DNA from: CAVVAH01 sp963746175
GTDB lineage: Bacteria; Actinomycetota; Actinomycetes; JACCUZ01
Reading direction: 5' to 3'
Length of the DNA stretch: 64,000 nt
Assembly: GCA_963746175.1 (NCBI GenBank)
Contig: CAVVAH010000001.1
Coordinates: 620,001-684,000, forward strand
Part shown: piece by piece, positions 39,416-48,533 of the stretch
Numbering within the stretch: position 1 is the first letter of the stretch
Layout of the letters: the number at the start of each line of letters is the position of its first letter
Position numbers and translations under genes: made by a program
The notes under the pieces: model-generated
Told to the model about the DNA's origin: nothing
The model's input: the letters and a program-made list of their open reading frames with translations, nothing else
Database searches by the model: none

Positions 39416-40353
39416 GTGGCGACCTCCTCCGGTGGCGCTCCGGGCGCCGGCTCGGGACCGGCTGGTGGCGTCGGCTTCTGGCGTCGACCGGCGGTCGCCG
39501 CGATGACGCCGGCCAGGACGATCGCACACCCGAGCAGCTGGACCGGGGACGGCCGCTCGTCGAGCACGGCGGCGGACAGCCCGACCGAGGCGACCGGCTG
39601 CAGCAGCAGCACGACCGACGTCAGCGCCGCCGGCACCCGCGGCAGCGACACGGCGATCAGCAGCCAGCCGACGACCTGAGACGTGAGTGCGAGGGTCACG
39701 AGCCAGCCGTGGGCAGGCCAGGCCGGCACCAGGTCGATGCCGCCCGAGACCGGCGCCAGCAGGACGCAGACCGGCACGGCCACTGCGGTGGCGTCGAACA
39801 GCGGGCCCTGCCGACCGGCGCAGGTCGCCGGAGCCCTGCCGCAGCAGCAGCAGGAACACGCCGTACGCCAGCGAGGTGCCGAGCCCGAAGACGACGCCGA
39901 GCCCCGGGTCGTCGCCGTAGGCGCCGGCGCCGACCACGCCGGAGATGAGGACGACGCCGACCAGGACCACCGGGACGGCCAGCACCAGCCGGCGGCCCGG
40001 GCGCTCCCCGCAGCAGCCACCAGGCGAGGAACCCGACGACGACGACCTGCAGGTTGCCCAGCACCGTGGCGATGCCGGCGCCGACGGCGGCGATCGCGTG
40101 GTGCCAGAGGACCAGGTCGACGGCGAAGAAGACCCCCGACGCGGCGGCCAGCCACCGGTCCCGGGGCGGCCGGGTGCCGTAGCGTCGGTCCTCGCGCAGC
40201 AGCAGCACGCCCAGCACCGGCAGGGCGTACAGGCAGCGGAAGGTGGCCGCGGTGGCAGGCTCCACGTCGGCGAGACGGACCAGCGTGGCCGAGCTGGCGA
40301 TGCAGGCGGCGCCCGCCGCGGCGGCCAGCGTCGGGGCGGTCCGTCAGCGCCAC
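39406..40353 (-). CDS. EamA/DMT-family transporter, frameshifted
   Basis: Ten-helix drug/metabolite transporter type, about 315 aa; substrate unknown. Helices are visible as ALPVLGVLLL, LAAASGVFFAVDLVLWHHAI, LQVVVVGFLAWWLL, LAVPVVLVGVVLISGVVG and ALTSVVLLLQPVASVGLSAA. Start GTG 40353 (VALTDRP) with GGAGGTG upstream. Breaks near 40330, 40005 and 39825. Divergent from the CGNR regulator, a pairing I have seen in other actinobacteria, so the regulator may control it. Confidence 0.82.
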   Translation of the reverse strand: MALTDRPDAGRRGGRRLHRQLGHAGPSRRRGACHRGHLPLPVRPAGAGRAAAARGPTLRHPAAPGPVAGRRVGGLLRRRPGPLAPRDRRRRRRHRHGAGQPAGRRRRVPRLVAAAGSARAAGWCWPSRWSWSASSSSPAWSAPAPTATTRGSASSSGSAPRWRTACSCCCCGRAPATCAGRQGPLFDATAVAVPVCVLLAPVSGGIDLVPAWPAHGWLVTLALTSQVVGWLLIAVSLPRVPAALTSVVLLLQPVASVGLSAAVLDERPSPVQLLGCAIVLAGVIAATAGRRQKPTPPAGPEPAPGAPPEEVATWT

Positions 40354-40418
40354 GGGCGCGCACCTCCTGGCCGGGGAACCCTCACCCGGGATCATGTCGT
40401 TGCCGATCGTTGTCGCGA

Positions 40419-40445
40419 CAGGAGCGTCTTCGGGTTACGCTCCTG
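40419..40445. promoter_or_regulatory. Inverted repeat in the DMT/CGNR divergent promoter
   Basis: CAGGAGCG (40419-40426) and CGCTCCTG (40438-40445) form a perfect 8-bp inverted repeat with an 11-bp centre. A TACGCT -10-like box lies inside (40437-40442). It could be the binding site of the CGNR protein. Confidence 0.4.
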
Positions 40446-40480
40446 ACGGCGCGAGACCCTAGCAGCGGGAGGTGAGCACG

Positions 40481-41037
40481 GTGGACTTCGGACACGACAC
40501 GGCGTGCGCCCTGGCGACGGTCGTCGACCTGGTCAACACCGACCCGCGAGCTCGCGCGGCGAGGAGGCGCTGGCCGATCTCGCGGCCCTCGACGACCTGG
40601 TCCGCGCGGCGCGAGGTCTCCGAGACCGGTCCGCTCAGCGACGACGACCTGGCCGCGGTGCTGCGGCTGCGCGCCCGGCTGCGCGCGGTGTTCGCCGGCC
40701 GCGGACGAGGCGACCGCCGTCCGCCTGGTCAACGACCTGGTCGCCGACGCGCGCACCACCCCGCGGCTCACCGACCACGACGACTGGCCGCTGCACATCC
40801 ACTACTACGCGCCGGGCGTCCGGCTGGCCGAGCACCTCGCCGCGGACTGCGGCATGGCGCTGGCCTTCGTGCTCGCCGCGGGCGAGCGGTCCGCGGCTCG
40901 CGACCTGCGCCGCGCCGGACTGCGAGCGGGTGCTCGTGGACCTCTCGCGCAACCGGTCCAAGCGCTACTGCGACAGCCGCACCTGCGGCAACCGCCTGCA
41001 CGTCGCCGCCTACCGCGCCCGCCAGAAGACCGGCTGA
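40481..41037 (+). CDS. CGNR zinc-finger transcription factor, frameshifted
   Basis: About 185 aa: N-terminal ABATE domain (DTACALATVVDLVNTD) and C-terminal zinc finger CAAPDCERVLVDLSR-N-RSKRYCDSRTCGNR, with the CGNR motif intact. GTG 40481 is preferred because GGGAGG lies at proper distance; GTG 40472 overlaps it. Frame breaks near 40550, 40610, 40705 and 40895. Divergent from the DMT transporter. Confidence 0.82.
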
Positions 41038-41076
41038 CGCGCCGGCGCCGCGCCGTCCGCACCGACCCGGCGAATC

Positions 41077-41158
41077 GACCACGTGAGGTAGGTCGGTGCA
41101 GTCCTGCAAGAGGCCGATCGGCCTGATTGCGGGGGGCATGCGCCTACCTCACGTGGTC
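41077..41158. repeat. Palindrome with 16-bp perfect arms between convergent genes (family E)
   Basis: GACCACGTGAGGTAGG (41077-41092) and CCTACCTCACGTGGTC (41143-41158) pair perfectly; the 50-bp centre holds a second palindrome, AGGCCGATCGGCCT (41111-41124). The right arm covers the hutU stop codon. Sits between the convergent CGNR and hutU genes. Confidence 0.8.
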
Positions 41159-42853
41159 AGATCGGGCGGCTGCCAGGCGGGGGCGTGGGTGCCGTCGAGC
41201 ATCGGGACCCGGATGCCGACCTCGCGGGCGGTCCGCTCGGCGATCTCGTAGCCCGCGTCGGCGTGCCGCAGCACGCCCATGCCCGGGTCGTTCGTGAGCA
41301 CCCGGGTCAGCCTGTCGTACGCCGAGTCGGTGCCGTCGGCGACGACCACGACCCCGGCGTGGATCGACTTCCCGATGCCCACGCCGCCGCCGTGGTGCAC
41401 CGACACCCAGGTGGCGCCGGAGGCGGTGCTGAGCAGCGCGTTGAGCACCGGCCAGTCGGCCACCGCGTCGGTGCCGTCCTTCATCCCCTCGGTCTCGCGC
41501 TCCGGCGAGGCGACCGAGCCCGGCGTCGAGGTGGTCGCGGCCGATGACGACCGGCGCCTCCACGGCGCCGGAGGCGCACCAGGTCGTTGAACGCCTGGCC
41601 GGCGACGTGCCGCTCGCCGTACCCGAGCCAGCAGATCCGCGACGGCAGGCCCTGGCCCTGGACCTTCTCCGCCGCGAAGCGCACCCAGCGCTGCAGCTGG
41701 TCGTCGTCCGGGAAGCGCCTCCAGCACCGCCTTGTCGGTGGCGGCGAGGTCCTTGTCCGAGCCGGACAGGCAGGCCCACCGGAACGGTCCTGCGCCGCGG
41801 GCGAAGAGCGGCCGGATGTAGGCGAGCACGAACCCCGGGTAGGCGAACGCGTCGGCGAAGCCCATGTCCTGCGCCTGGCCGCGCAGCCCGTTGCCGTAGT
41901 CGAAGACGACAGCGCCCGGCGTGCAGCAGGTCGACCATGGCGCGGCAGTGCACGGCCATCGACTCGCGCGACCGCTCGACGTACTCCGGCGGCTTGGCGG
42001 TCCGCAGCTCCAGCGGCCTCCTCCAGCGACATGCCGTGCGGGACGTAGCCGTGCAGCGCGTCGTGGGCGGAGGTCTGGTCGGTCACGACGTCCGGCACCC
42101 AGCCGCGGCGCACCAGCTCGGGCAGCACGTCGGCGCAGTTGGCGACGACCGCGACCGAGAGCGGCCCGGCGGTCGCGCTTGGCGGCCTCGACCCGGGCGA
42201 TGCCGTCGTCGAGCGAGTCGGCGATCTCGTCGAGGTAGCCGTGCTCGAGCCGGCGCTGCGCGCGCCACGGGTCGACCTCGATGCACAGGACGCGCACCGC
42301 CGTTGCCGGTGACCGCGAGCGGCTGCGCGCCGCCCATGCCGCCGAGCCCGCCGGTGAGCGTGATGGTGCCGGCCAGCGTGCCGCCGAAGTGCTGGTTCGC
42401 GACCTCGGCGAACGTCGCGTACGTCCCCTGGAGGATCCCCTGGGTGCCGATGTAGATCCACGACCCGGCGGTCATCTGGCCGTACATCATCAGGCCCTGG
42501 TCCTCGAGCTCGCGGAAGTGCTCGGGGGTCGCCCACCGCGGCACGAGCAGCGAGTTGGCGATGAGCACCCGCGGTGCGCCCTCGTGGGTGCGCACGACGC
42601 CGACCGGCTTGCCGGACTGCACCAGCAGGGTGTCGTCGGGCGCCATCTCGCGCAGCGAGCCGACGATCGCGTCGAAGGCCTCCCAGGACCGCGCCGCCCG
42701 GCCGTTGCCGCCGTAGACGACGAGGTCGTCCGGCCGCTCGGCGACCTCCGGGTCGAGGTTGTTGTGCAGCATCCGCAGCGCTGCCTCGGCGCCCCACGAA
42801 CGACAGGTCATCTCGGTGCCGCGCGGGGCGCGGACAGGTCGGGCTCCTCGCAT
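41149..42853 (-). CDS. hutU: Urocanate hydratase, heavily frameshifted
   Basis: Second step of histidine degradation: urocanate to imidazolone-propionate with bound NAD+. Starts MRGARPVRAPRGTEMTCRSW; family motifs YGGNGRAARSWEAFD, MYGQMTAGSWIYIGTQGILQ, GTITLTGGLGGMGGAQPLA, near the end TWVSVHHGGGVGIGKSIHAG and ADAGYEIAERTAREVG. Total about 568 codons, broken at least six times between 42300 and 41530; at 42303 removing one base gives GNGVRVLCIEVD. TAGGCT (42862-42867) is 8 nt before the ATG with no Shine-Dalgarno, so leaderless. Confidence 0.93.
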
Positions 42854-43088
42854 GAGGTCACAGCCTAGGACCGCGAGGGCGATCGCGTACGCCCGTGCGC
42901 GGGTGCCGGCCGCGTGACTCACACCTGGCCGTTCGTACGAGGTCCCCCCGGTCATCGGTCAGCAGCATCGGCGCGAGCGGCCCATGTGCAGGACCGGCGC
43001 GCTCGGGTTCGATGGACTCATGCCAGTCCACCGTGTCCGGACCCCGGCCACGACCGGTCCACCAGCCCCAGACCTCGGCGGGAGCCGC

Positions 43089-43526
43089 ATGACGCGGGAA
43101 CGAGTGCGCACGTCGCTCGCCGAAGCGGTCGTACGCGCCATGGTGGCCGGCGACGTCCTCGCCCTGCAGCGGCTGGTCTCCCCCGACGTCCTCGACCACT
43201 CCGCCCAGCCCGGCCAGCCGCCCGGCTGGCCCGGGGTCCGCGAGCGGGCGATGACCCTCTGCGCCGCGATGCCCGAGAGCGAGGTCAGCCGTCGACGTCC
43301 TCAGCGCGTCGGGCGACACGGTGCTCGCCCGGGCCGAGCTGGTGGCGCTGCGCCGGGACCTCTCCGCCGCCGCGACGGCACCGACCCGCCTGACGGTCGC
43401 GCTGGTGCTGCGCTTCACCGACGACCTGCTCGTCGAGATGTGGACCTCGGCGGACCTGGTGCTGGACCGGCCGGTGACCCACGTGCTGCCGGAGCAGGCG
43501 CCGAGTCGTTCTCGCGGCGCGTCTGA
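43089..43526 (+). CDS. SnoaL-like (polyketide cyclase fold) protein
   Basis: About 145 aa: SLAEAVVRAMVAGDVLALQR, VSPDVLDHSAQPGQPPGWPG, then in a shifted frame LVALRRDLSAAATAPTRLTV and DLLVEMWTSADL. The frame changes near 43290 and again near 43497, the two shifts cancelling. SnoaL-fold proteins bind small substrates; role here unknown. ATG 43089 with GGGAG upstream; ATG 43021 would add 23 poorly conserved residues. Confidence 0.7.
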   Translation: MTRERVRTSLAEAVVRAMVAGDVLALQRLVSPDVLDHSAQPGQPPGWPGVRERAMTLCAAMPESEVSRRRPQRVGRHGARPGRAGGAAPGPLRRRDGTDPPDGRAGAALHRRPARRDVDLGGPGAGPAGDPRAAGAGAESFSRRV

Positions 43527-43535
43527 GCCTCCCCC

Positions 43536-43552
43536 GGCCGCCGACGGCGGCC
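43536..43552. terminator. Hairpin between convergent SnoaL and pabC genes
   Basis: GGCCGCC, loop GAC, GGCGGCC: a perfect 7-bp stem between stops at 43526 and 43554, flanked by C-run and G-run that could extend it. Confidence 0.6.
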
Positions 43553-43553
43553 G

Positions 43554-44387
43554 TCAGGGGTCGACGTCTGCCGCGGCCCGCGCCGCGAACACCCGCGCCG
43601 CCTCGGTCGTCACCGGCCCGGGGGCGCCGGCCAGCTCCCGGTCGTCGACGGCGTGCAGCCCCTGCACGTCGCGCGTCGAGGAGGTGAGGAACACCTCGCT
43701 CGCCTCGTGCAGCGCGGCCATCGGCAGGTCCCGCTCGACCGCGCCCGTCCACTCCAGCACCAGCGCCCGGGTCACCCCGGCCAGGCAGCCCGAGGAGAGC
43801 GGCGGCGTCACCAGCTCCCCGTCCAGGACGACGAAGACGTTCGAGCCGGTGCCCTCGCACAGGTCGCCCGCGGTGTTCGCGAGCAGCGCCTCGGTGCCGC
43901 CGGCGCCTTGGCGCGCGCCAGGGCGACCACGTTGTCGGCGTACGACGTGGTCTTCAGGCCCGGCGGTGGCGGCCCGCTCGTTGCGCGTCCACGGCACGAC
44001 GACGGCCTTGGCCGTGGGCGCCCAGGACCGCATCGGGGCGAGCGCCACGACGAGGGTGGGGCCGGCCGTCGCCGCGCTCGGAGCCGAGCGGGCTGGGGCC
44101 GCCGGTGAGGGTGATGCGCAGCCGCAGCGGCTCGGCGTGCACGTCCGGCGTTGGCCGTCAGGGTGGCCGCGACGGCGGCGCGCAGGTCGGGCTCCGGCGG
44201 CGGCGCCAGGCCGAGCCCCGCGGCCGACGCCGCCAGCCGGCTGAGGTGACGGGTCAGGGCGAACGGCACGCCGCCGACGCACCTTGGCGGTCTCGAACAC
44301 GCCGTCGCCGACCGTGAGCCCGTGGTCGAGCACCGACACCCGCGCCGGCTCCAGGTCCACGACAGCGCCGTCCAGCCACGCCTTCAT
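43554..44387 (-). CDS. pabC: Aminodeoxychorismate lyase-like class IV aminotransferase, frameshifted
   Basis: PLP enzyme; beside pabB it should split 4-amino-4-deoxychorismate into p-aminobenzoate and pyruvate for folate. MKAWLDGAVVDLEPARVSVL then DHGLTVGDGVFETAKV at the start, ANTAGDLCEGTGSNVFVVLD, and PPLSSGCLAGVTRALVLE. Several breaks between 44280 and 43905; at 44278 removing one T gives AKVRGGVPFALTRHLS. ATG 44387 overlaps the pabB stop (ATGA) once a +1 error near 44402 is corrected. A D-amino-acid or branched-chain aminotransferase cannot be fully excluded. Confidence 0.82.
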   Translation of the reverse strand: MKAWLDGAVVDLEPARVSVLDHGLTVGDGVFETAKVRRRRAVRPDPSPQPAGGVGRGARPGAAAGARPARRRRGHPDGQRRTCTPSRCGCASPSPAAPARSAPSAATAGPTLVVALAPMRSWAPTAKAVVVPWTRNERAATAGPEDHVVRRQRGRPGARQGAGGTEALLANTAGDLCEGTGSNVFVVLDGELVTPPLSSGCLAGVTRALVLEWTGAVERDLPMAALHEASEVFLTSSTRDVQGLHAVDDRELAGAPGPVTTEAARVFAARAAADVDP

Positions 44388-45435
44388 CCCGTGCGTCCTT
44401 CCGGTCCCCTGCGCGGCCACCGTGCGCAGCCGGCGCGCCTTGAGCTCGGTCTCGTCCCACTCGGCCGCGGCGTCCGAGCCCCAGGTGATGCCGGCGCCGG
44501 TGCCGAGGTGCAGCTGCCTGTCCGCGCCCGAGCCGGTCGCCCAGAAGGTGCGGATGCCGACGGCCAGCCTGGCACGTCGGCGGTCGGCGTCGACCCAGCC
44601 GACCGCACCGCAGTACGGGCCGCGCGAGACCGGCTCGAGCGGCCGGATCGCCCGCAGGGCGCTGGACTTGGGGGCGCCGGTCACCGAGCCCGGCGGGAAG
44701 GACGCCGCCAGCAGGTCGGGCCAGCCGGCCCCGGGCCGCAGCGTCGCCGACACCGTCGACACCAGGTGCACGAGCCCCGGGTGCTGCTCGACGGCGTTGA
44801 GGGCGGGCACCTCGACGGAGCCGGTGACCGCGACGGCGCCGAGGTCGTTGCGCACCAGGTCGACGATCATCACGTTCTCGGCGCGGTCCTTGTCCGTGAG
44901 CCCGTCCGCGGTCGCGGCGGTGCCCTTGATCGGGCCGGAGCTGACGCCGTCGCCGCCGCGGCCGCAGGAACAGCTCCGGCGAGGCGGTCACCACGTCGAC
45001 GCCCAGGTCGGGCAGGCGGACCGCGCCGGCGTACGGCGCCGGGTTGCCCTCGGCCAGCCGGGCGGCCAGCCCGCGGAGGTCGGCACCGGCCGGCCAGCGG
45101 CGCGGACAGCACCCGGCAGAGGTTGACCTGGTAGTGGTCGCCGGCCGCGATGCCCTCGCGGACCGTGGCGACCCGGTCCAGGTAGTCCTCCCGGTCGAGC
45201 GACGACGACCACGCGGCCAGCGGCACGCCCGGCCACGCAGCGGCCGGCGGCGGGGCCGCCGCGGACGTCGGCGAACCGGGCGCAGACCACTCGCCCCTCG
45301 AACGTGACCAGGACTGCCCACCACCCGGCTCCGTCGAGCACCGCGACGTCGTCGCTGACCTCGACGCAGGCCGGTGGCCAGACGGCCGCCGAACCAGGCG
45401 TACGGCTCCGGCGCGGCGCCCTCAGGCGAGGGCAC
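44384..45435 (-). CDS. pabB: Aminodeoxychorismate synthase component I, frameshifted
   Basis: Chorismate-binding enzyme adding the amino group in p-aminobenzoate synthesis. Fragments: EPYAWFGGRLATGL, AAGDHYQVNLCRVLSAPL, then VMIVDLVRNDLGAVAV, FPPGSVTGAPKSSALRAI and GPYCGAVGWVDAD. About 350 aa. Breaks near 45370, 45250, 45100, 44960 and 44402. In the raw sequence pabB reads through into pabC as a fusion, but removing one G in a GGGG run restores a stop that overlaps pabC as ATGA. GTG 45435 overlaps the end of hutH by 14 bp. Confidence 0.83.
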
Positions 45436-46965
45436 CGACCGCCGCCTCGGCGGCGTCGACGAGCTCCCGCAGCATGCCGGCGACCGTCTCCAGCTGGTCG
45501 GAGACGTTGCGGTCCTCGTCCATCACCGGCACGACTCCTCGGACGGCGGCGTGCACCGCGCTGCTGGCCGCACCCGGCGTGGCCACGTCGGCGCGCAGGT
45601 CGAGCGCCTGCGAGGCGGCCAGCACCTCGACGGCGAGCACGTGCCGCACGTTGGTGACGACCTCGCGCAGCTTGCGCATCGAGGTCCAGCCCATCGAGAC
45701 GTGGTCCTCCTGGTTGCCGGAGGTCGGGATGGTGTCGACGCTGCTCGGGTGCGCGAGCACCTTGTTCTCGCTGACCAGGGACGCCGCCGTGTACTGCGCG
45801 ATCATGAACCCGGAGTTGGTGCCCGGGTTGCGCGCGAGGAAGGCCGGCAGGCTGCGGGAGAACGCCGGGTCGAGCATCCGGTCGGTGCGCCGCTCGGAGA
45901 TGCTGGCGAGCTCGGACACCGCCATCGCGAGCATGTCGCCGGCGAACGCGAGCGGCTCGCCGTGGAAGTTGCCGGTCGACATGACCTCGCCGTCCGGCAC
46001 GATCACCGGGTTGTCGACCACCGAGCCCGAGCTCGATGTCGATGACGCCGCCGGGCGTGCGCGAGCACGTCGCGGACCGCCCCGTGCACCTGCGGCGCGC
46101 AGCGCAGGCAGTACGAGTCCTGGACGGCGTGGTCGCTCTCGCGGTGGCTCGCGACCAGCGGGCTGCCGGCCAGCAGCCGCCGGAGGTTGGCGGCGCTCGC
46201 CAGCTGACCGGGGTGCGGGCGGATCACCTGCACCCGCTCGTCGTACGGCTTGTCCGTCCCGAGCAGCGCCTCGACGCTCATCGCGGCGGCGATGTCGGCG
46301 ACCTTGACGAGCAGCCCGATCTCGTCGATCGAGAGCGCCAGCAGCACCTGCATCGGCTCGGTGCCGTTGATGAGCGACAGGCCCTCCTTGGGCGCGAGGA
46401 CCAGCGGCTCGACGCCGGCCTCGGCCAGCAGCTCGGCCGCCGGCCGGCCCCGCAGGTCCGTGTCGCCGCGCCGGCGCAGCCGGCCCTCGCCGACCAGCGG
46501 CTGCGCCAGGTGCGCGAGCTGGGCGAGGTCGCCGGACGCACCGACGGAGCCCTTGCCGGGGATGACGGGCAGCAGGTCGTGCTCGAGCAGCTCGAGCAGC
46601 TTGGCCGGCAGCTCGACCCGCACGCCCGAGTAGCCGACGGTGAGGGTCCGGGCGCGGAGCAGCAGCAGCCCGCGGACCACGTCGTCGGGCAGCGGCTCCC
46701 CCACCCCGGCGCTGTGCGAGCGCACCAGGGCGAGCTGCATCTGCTCCAGGTCCTCGCGGCCGACGTGGGTGTCGGCGAGGGCGCCGAAGCCGGTGGTGAT
46801 CCCGTACATCACCTTGTCCTGGTCGACCGCGTCGGCCACCACGGCGCGGCTCGGCGCCATCCGGGCCGCCACACCGTCGCCGAGCACGGCACCGGCGTGG
46901 CCGCGCGCCACCGCCACCAGGTCGTCGAGCACGAGGGCTTCGCCGGTGACCGTCACTGTCCGCAT
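45422..46965 (-). CDS. hutH: Histidine ammonia-lyase
   Basis: First step of histidine degradation: histidine to urocanate and ammonia. The MIO-forming Ala-Ser-Gly is in GSVGASGDLAQLAHL; also YGITTGFGALADTHVG, CLRCAPQVHGAVRD and FLARNPGTNSGFMIAQYTAA. About 514 aa. Two +1 breaks near 46045 and 46025; removing one base at each gives RRVIDIELGSVVDNP. ATG 46965 has TAGGTT 7 nt upstream (46973-46978) and no Shine-Dalgarno: probably leaderless. Start of the run hutH-pabB-pabC. Confidence 0.95.
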
Positions 46966-47047
46966 GGCGGGCAACCTAGTGGGGCCGGCCGGCGTGGCGG
47001 GGGGTCACCCCCGGGCTGTCGTGCTGCGGTACGCGACCTGTCCCGCT

Positions 47048-47077
47048 TTGGTCGCGGCCCGCACGATCGGCTATGGT
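47048..47077 (+). promoter_or_regulatory. Promoter of the tRNA cluster
   Basis: -35 TTGGTC (47048-47053), 18-bp spacer, -10 TATGGT (47072-47077), 46 bp before tRNA-Gly. Confidence 0.6.
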
Positions 47078-47122
47078 CGTCCTCGCACGACAACGTGGCC
47101 GTCAGGTCCGCTAGGTCGTCGC

Positions 47123-47195
47123 GCGGACGTGGCTCAGTTGGTAGAGCATCACCTTGCCAAGGTGAGGGTCGCGGGTTCGAATCCCGTCGTCCGCT
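47123..47195 (+). tRNA. tRNA-Gly(GCC)
   Basis: Acceptor GCGGACG/CGTCCGC, D-arm GGCTCAGTTGGTAGAGC, anticodon arm TCACC-TTGCCAA-GGTGA with anticodon GCC, T-arm GCGGG-TTCGAAT-CCCGT. CCA not encoded. Confidence 0.96.
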
Positions 47196-47226
47196 CGGAT
47201 GTACTCGAGGCTCACCGGCCTCACTC

Positions 47227-47297
47227 GGTGGAGTGGCCGAGAGGCGAGGCAACGGCCTGCAAAGCCGTCTACACGGGTTCAAATCCCGTCTCCACCT
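47227..47297 (+). tRNA. tRNA-Cys(GCA)
   Basis: Acceptor GGTGGAG/CTCCACC, anticodon arm ACGGC-CTGCAAA-GCCGT with anticodon GCA, T-arm ACGGG-TTCAAAT-CCCGT. 71 nt, CCA not encoded. Confidence 0.95.
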
Positions 47298-47312
47298 CGA
47301 GAACACCAGCTA

Positions 47313-47390
47313 GGGCGATTGGCGCAGTCTGGCTAGCGCGCTTCCCTGACACGGAAGAGGTCACAGGTTCAAGTCCTGTATCGCCCACCA
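47313..47390 (+). tRNA. tRNA-Val(GAC)
   Basis: Acceptor GGGCGAT/ATCGCCC, anticodon arm CTTCC-CTGACAC-GGAAG with anticodon GAC, T-arm ACAGG-TTCAAGT-CCTGT. The 3' CCA is encoded (47388-47390). Last of the Gly-Cys-Val cluster. Confidence 0.95.
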
Positions 47391-47398
47391 ACACAGAG

Positions 47399-47433
47399 GG
47401 CCCCTGACCTGCGGACACCCGCAGACAGGGGCC
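47399..47433 (+). terminator. Terminator of the tRNA cluster
   Basis: GGCCCCTGACCTGCGG and CCGCAGACAGGGGCC form a long stem with loop ACAC, 8 bp after tRNA-Val(GAC). Almost identical to 37009-37043. Confidence 0.85.
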
Positions 47434-47913
47434 TTCGTCTCTCTGGCCGTGCCAGACACGTGCCGGACGGTGGCGCGAGCCGAACCCGAGCCGCGCGCGG
47501 GCGAGCAGCCGGACGGGTCTGATGGCGCAGCAGAGCCCCCGGCTGGGTGATTCCCCGCCGGGAGCCTGCCGCCATTCTCGGATCGTCGAGCGCCACGCTG
47601 CTGGACTGAGGCGGCCAAGAAGCGGACCGCGTTCACGGCGGAGGCCGAGAGGTCTCGAACACCGGGTCCGGGGTGCTTCACCGCCATGACACATGGCCCG
47701 CGCCGACTTGGCCATAGGAAGCACCGATTGGCCGGCGCCGGCTGTGACACCCCACCGGCCCCCCGGCCGGGCATCTCACCAGGCCAGGTCAGGTCATCCT
47801 CGGCACGTGCCAGGCAGGGGACACGACAGCGACGCCCGGCCACCGCGACCCAAACCGAGAGAGTTCGTTGAACCAAGCTCGGACGGCGCTCCCCACGGCA
47901 TACCGTCCACAGC
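47434..47913. other. Gap with no supported gene after the tRNA cluster
   Basis: The first 20 bp (TCTCTGGCCGTGCCAG) repeat the sequence beyond the tRNA-Val(CAC) terminator. The rest has open frames on both strands but none with a believable start or conserved protein sequence. Likely remnant or spacer DNA at an integration-prone site. Confidence 0.4.
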
Positions 47914-48156
47914 ATGGCCATGGTCAGTGCGGCAGGTTGGCGCGTCGAACGGATCCCCCTGGCAGGAGCTGACGGCGTCCACGAAGGCCACGCGTTGCGC
48001 GTCAGCTGGCGCGGGTACTGGCAGGCCGATTGCGCCACCTCGGCCGAGGTGGCCAAGCACGTAGATCTGGCGACCCTGGTACCCGACGTCTGGACACCCG
48101 TCCGGCCTGTGATCGCTGCGGGGCAGGTCGCCCGGAGGTTGTCGGGCACCCGCTGA
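47914..48156 (+). CDS. Hypothetical small protein
   Basis: 80 aa: MAMVSAAGWRVERIPLAGAD, HALRVSWRGYWQADCATSAE, VAKHVDLATLVPD. It has the alternating pattern of a small alpha/beta domain. The ATG is 7 nt after a TACCGT -10-like box (47901-47906), supporting a leaderless start. No family recognised. Confidence 0.55.
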   Translation: MAMVSAAGWRVERIPLAGADGVHEGHALRVSWRGYWQADCATSAEVAKHVDLATLVPDVWTPVRPVIAAGQVARRLSGTR

Positions 48157-48311
48157 GCAGTCAGCCGAATGCCACGGTCAGTGCCGTCGGTGCCGCCCGA
48201 ACCCGACACATCGCGGCGGCGAGTCCCCGCGGAGCAGCGCGAGGTGCGCCTCGAGGGTCCGGTGCTGCTCCCAGTCCAGTGCCGAGCTCGTCCGCGATCA
48301 AGCGGGAGACA

Positions 48312-48533
48312 TCAGAGGCACCGGACTTGTCGACCACCATCGGCCGCAAGCCTCAGCTGCACGCTCACGTCACGCAGCTCGATCGCCCCCTGCGCCATCA
48401 GCAGCTCCACAGCCCTCAGCACGTCCCGGCAGTCGCAGCCGGCAACGCGGCAGCAGACCGCGTCAGAATGCACCTCGCCCGTGCGCCCGACCTGTTCGAG
48501 GACCTCGGCCTGCACGGTCTCCTGCATGTTCAT
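48312..48533 (-). CDS. Small cysteine-rich winged-helix-like protein
   Basis: 73 aa from ATG 48533 with a strong AGGAGGGG ribosome-binding site. MNMQETVQAEVLEQVGRTGE begins a helix-turn-helix-like region; SDAVCCRVAGCDCRDVLRAV holds four Cys within ten residues, then LLMAQGAIEL and a short wing. The layout resembles FeoC-type or redox-sensing wHTH proteins, which is inference. The upstream gap to 48829 is empty. Confidence 0.6.
   Translation of the reverse strand: MNMQETVQAEVLEQVGRTGEVHSDAVCCRVAGCDCRDVLRAVELLMAQGAIELRDVSVQLRLAADGGRQVRCL

Noticed and set aside
43554..45435. A fused PabB-PabC protein
   Set aside because: The read-through depends on an extra G near 44402; without it pabB stops in an ATGA overlap with pabC, the usual arrangement.
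38233..46965. Treating hutI, hutU, pabB and pabC as pseudogenes
   Set aside because: All breaks resolved are single insertions between fully conserved segments, with no missense decay or premature in-frame stops; error is the simpler explanation.
47361..48209. A 282-codon minus-strand ORF across the tRNA terminator
   Set aside because: It runs antisense through the tRNA-Val 3' end and terminator and has no protein-like features.
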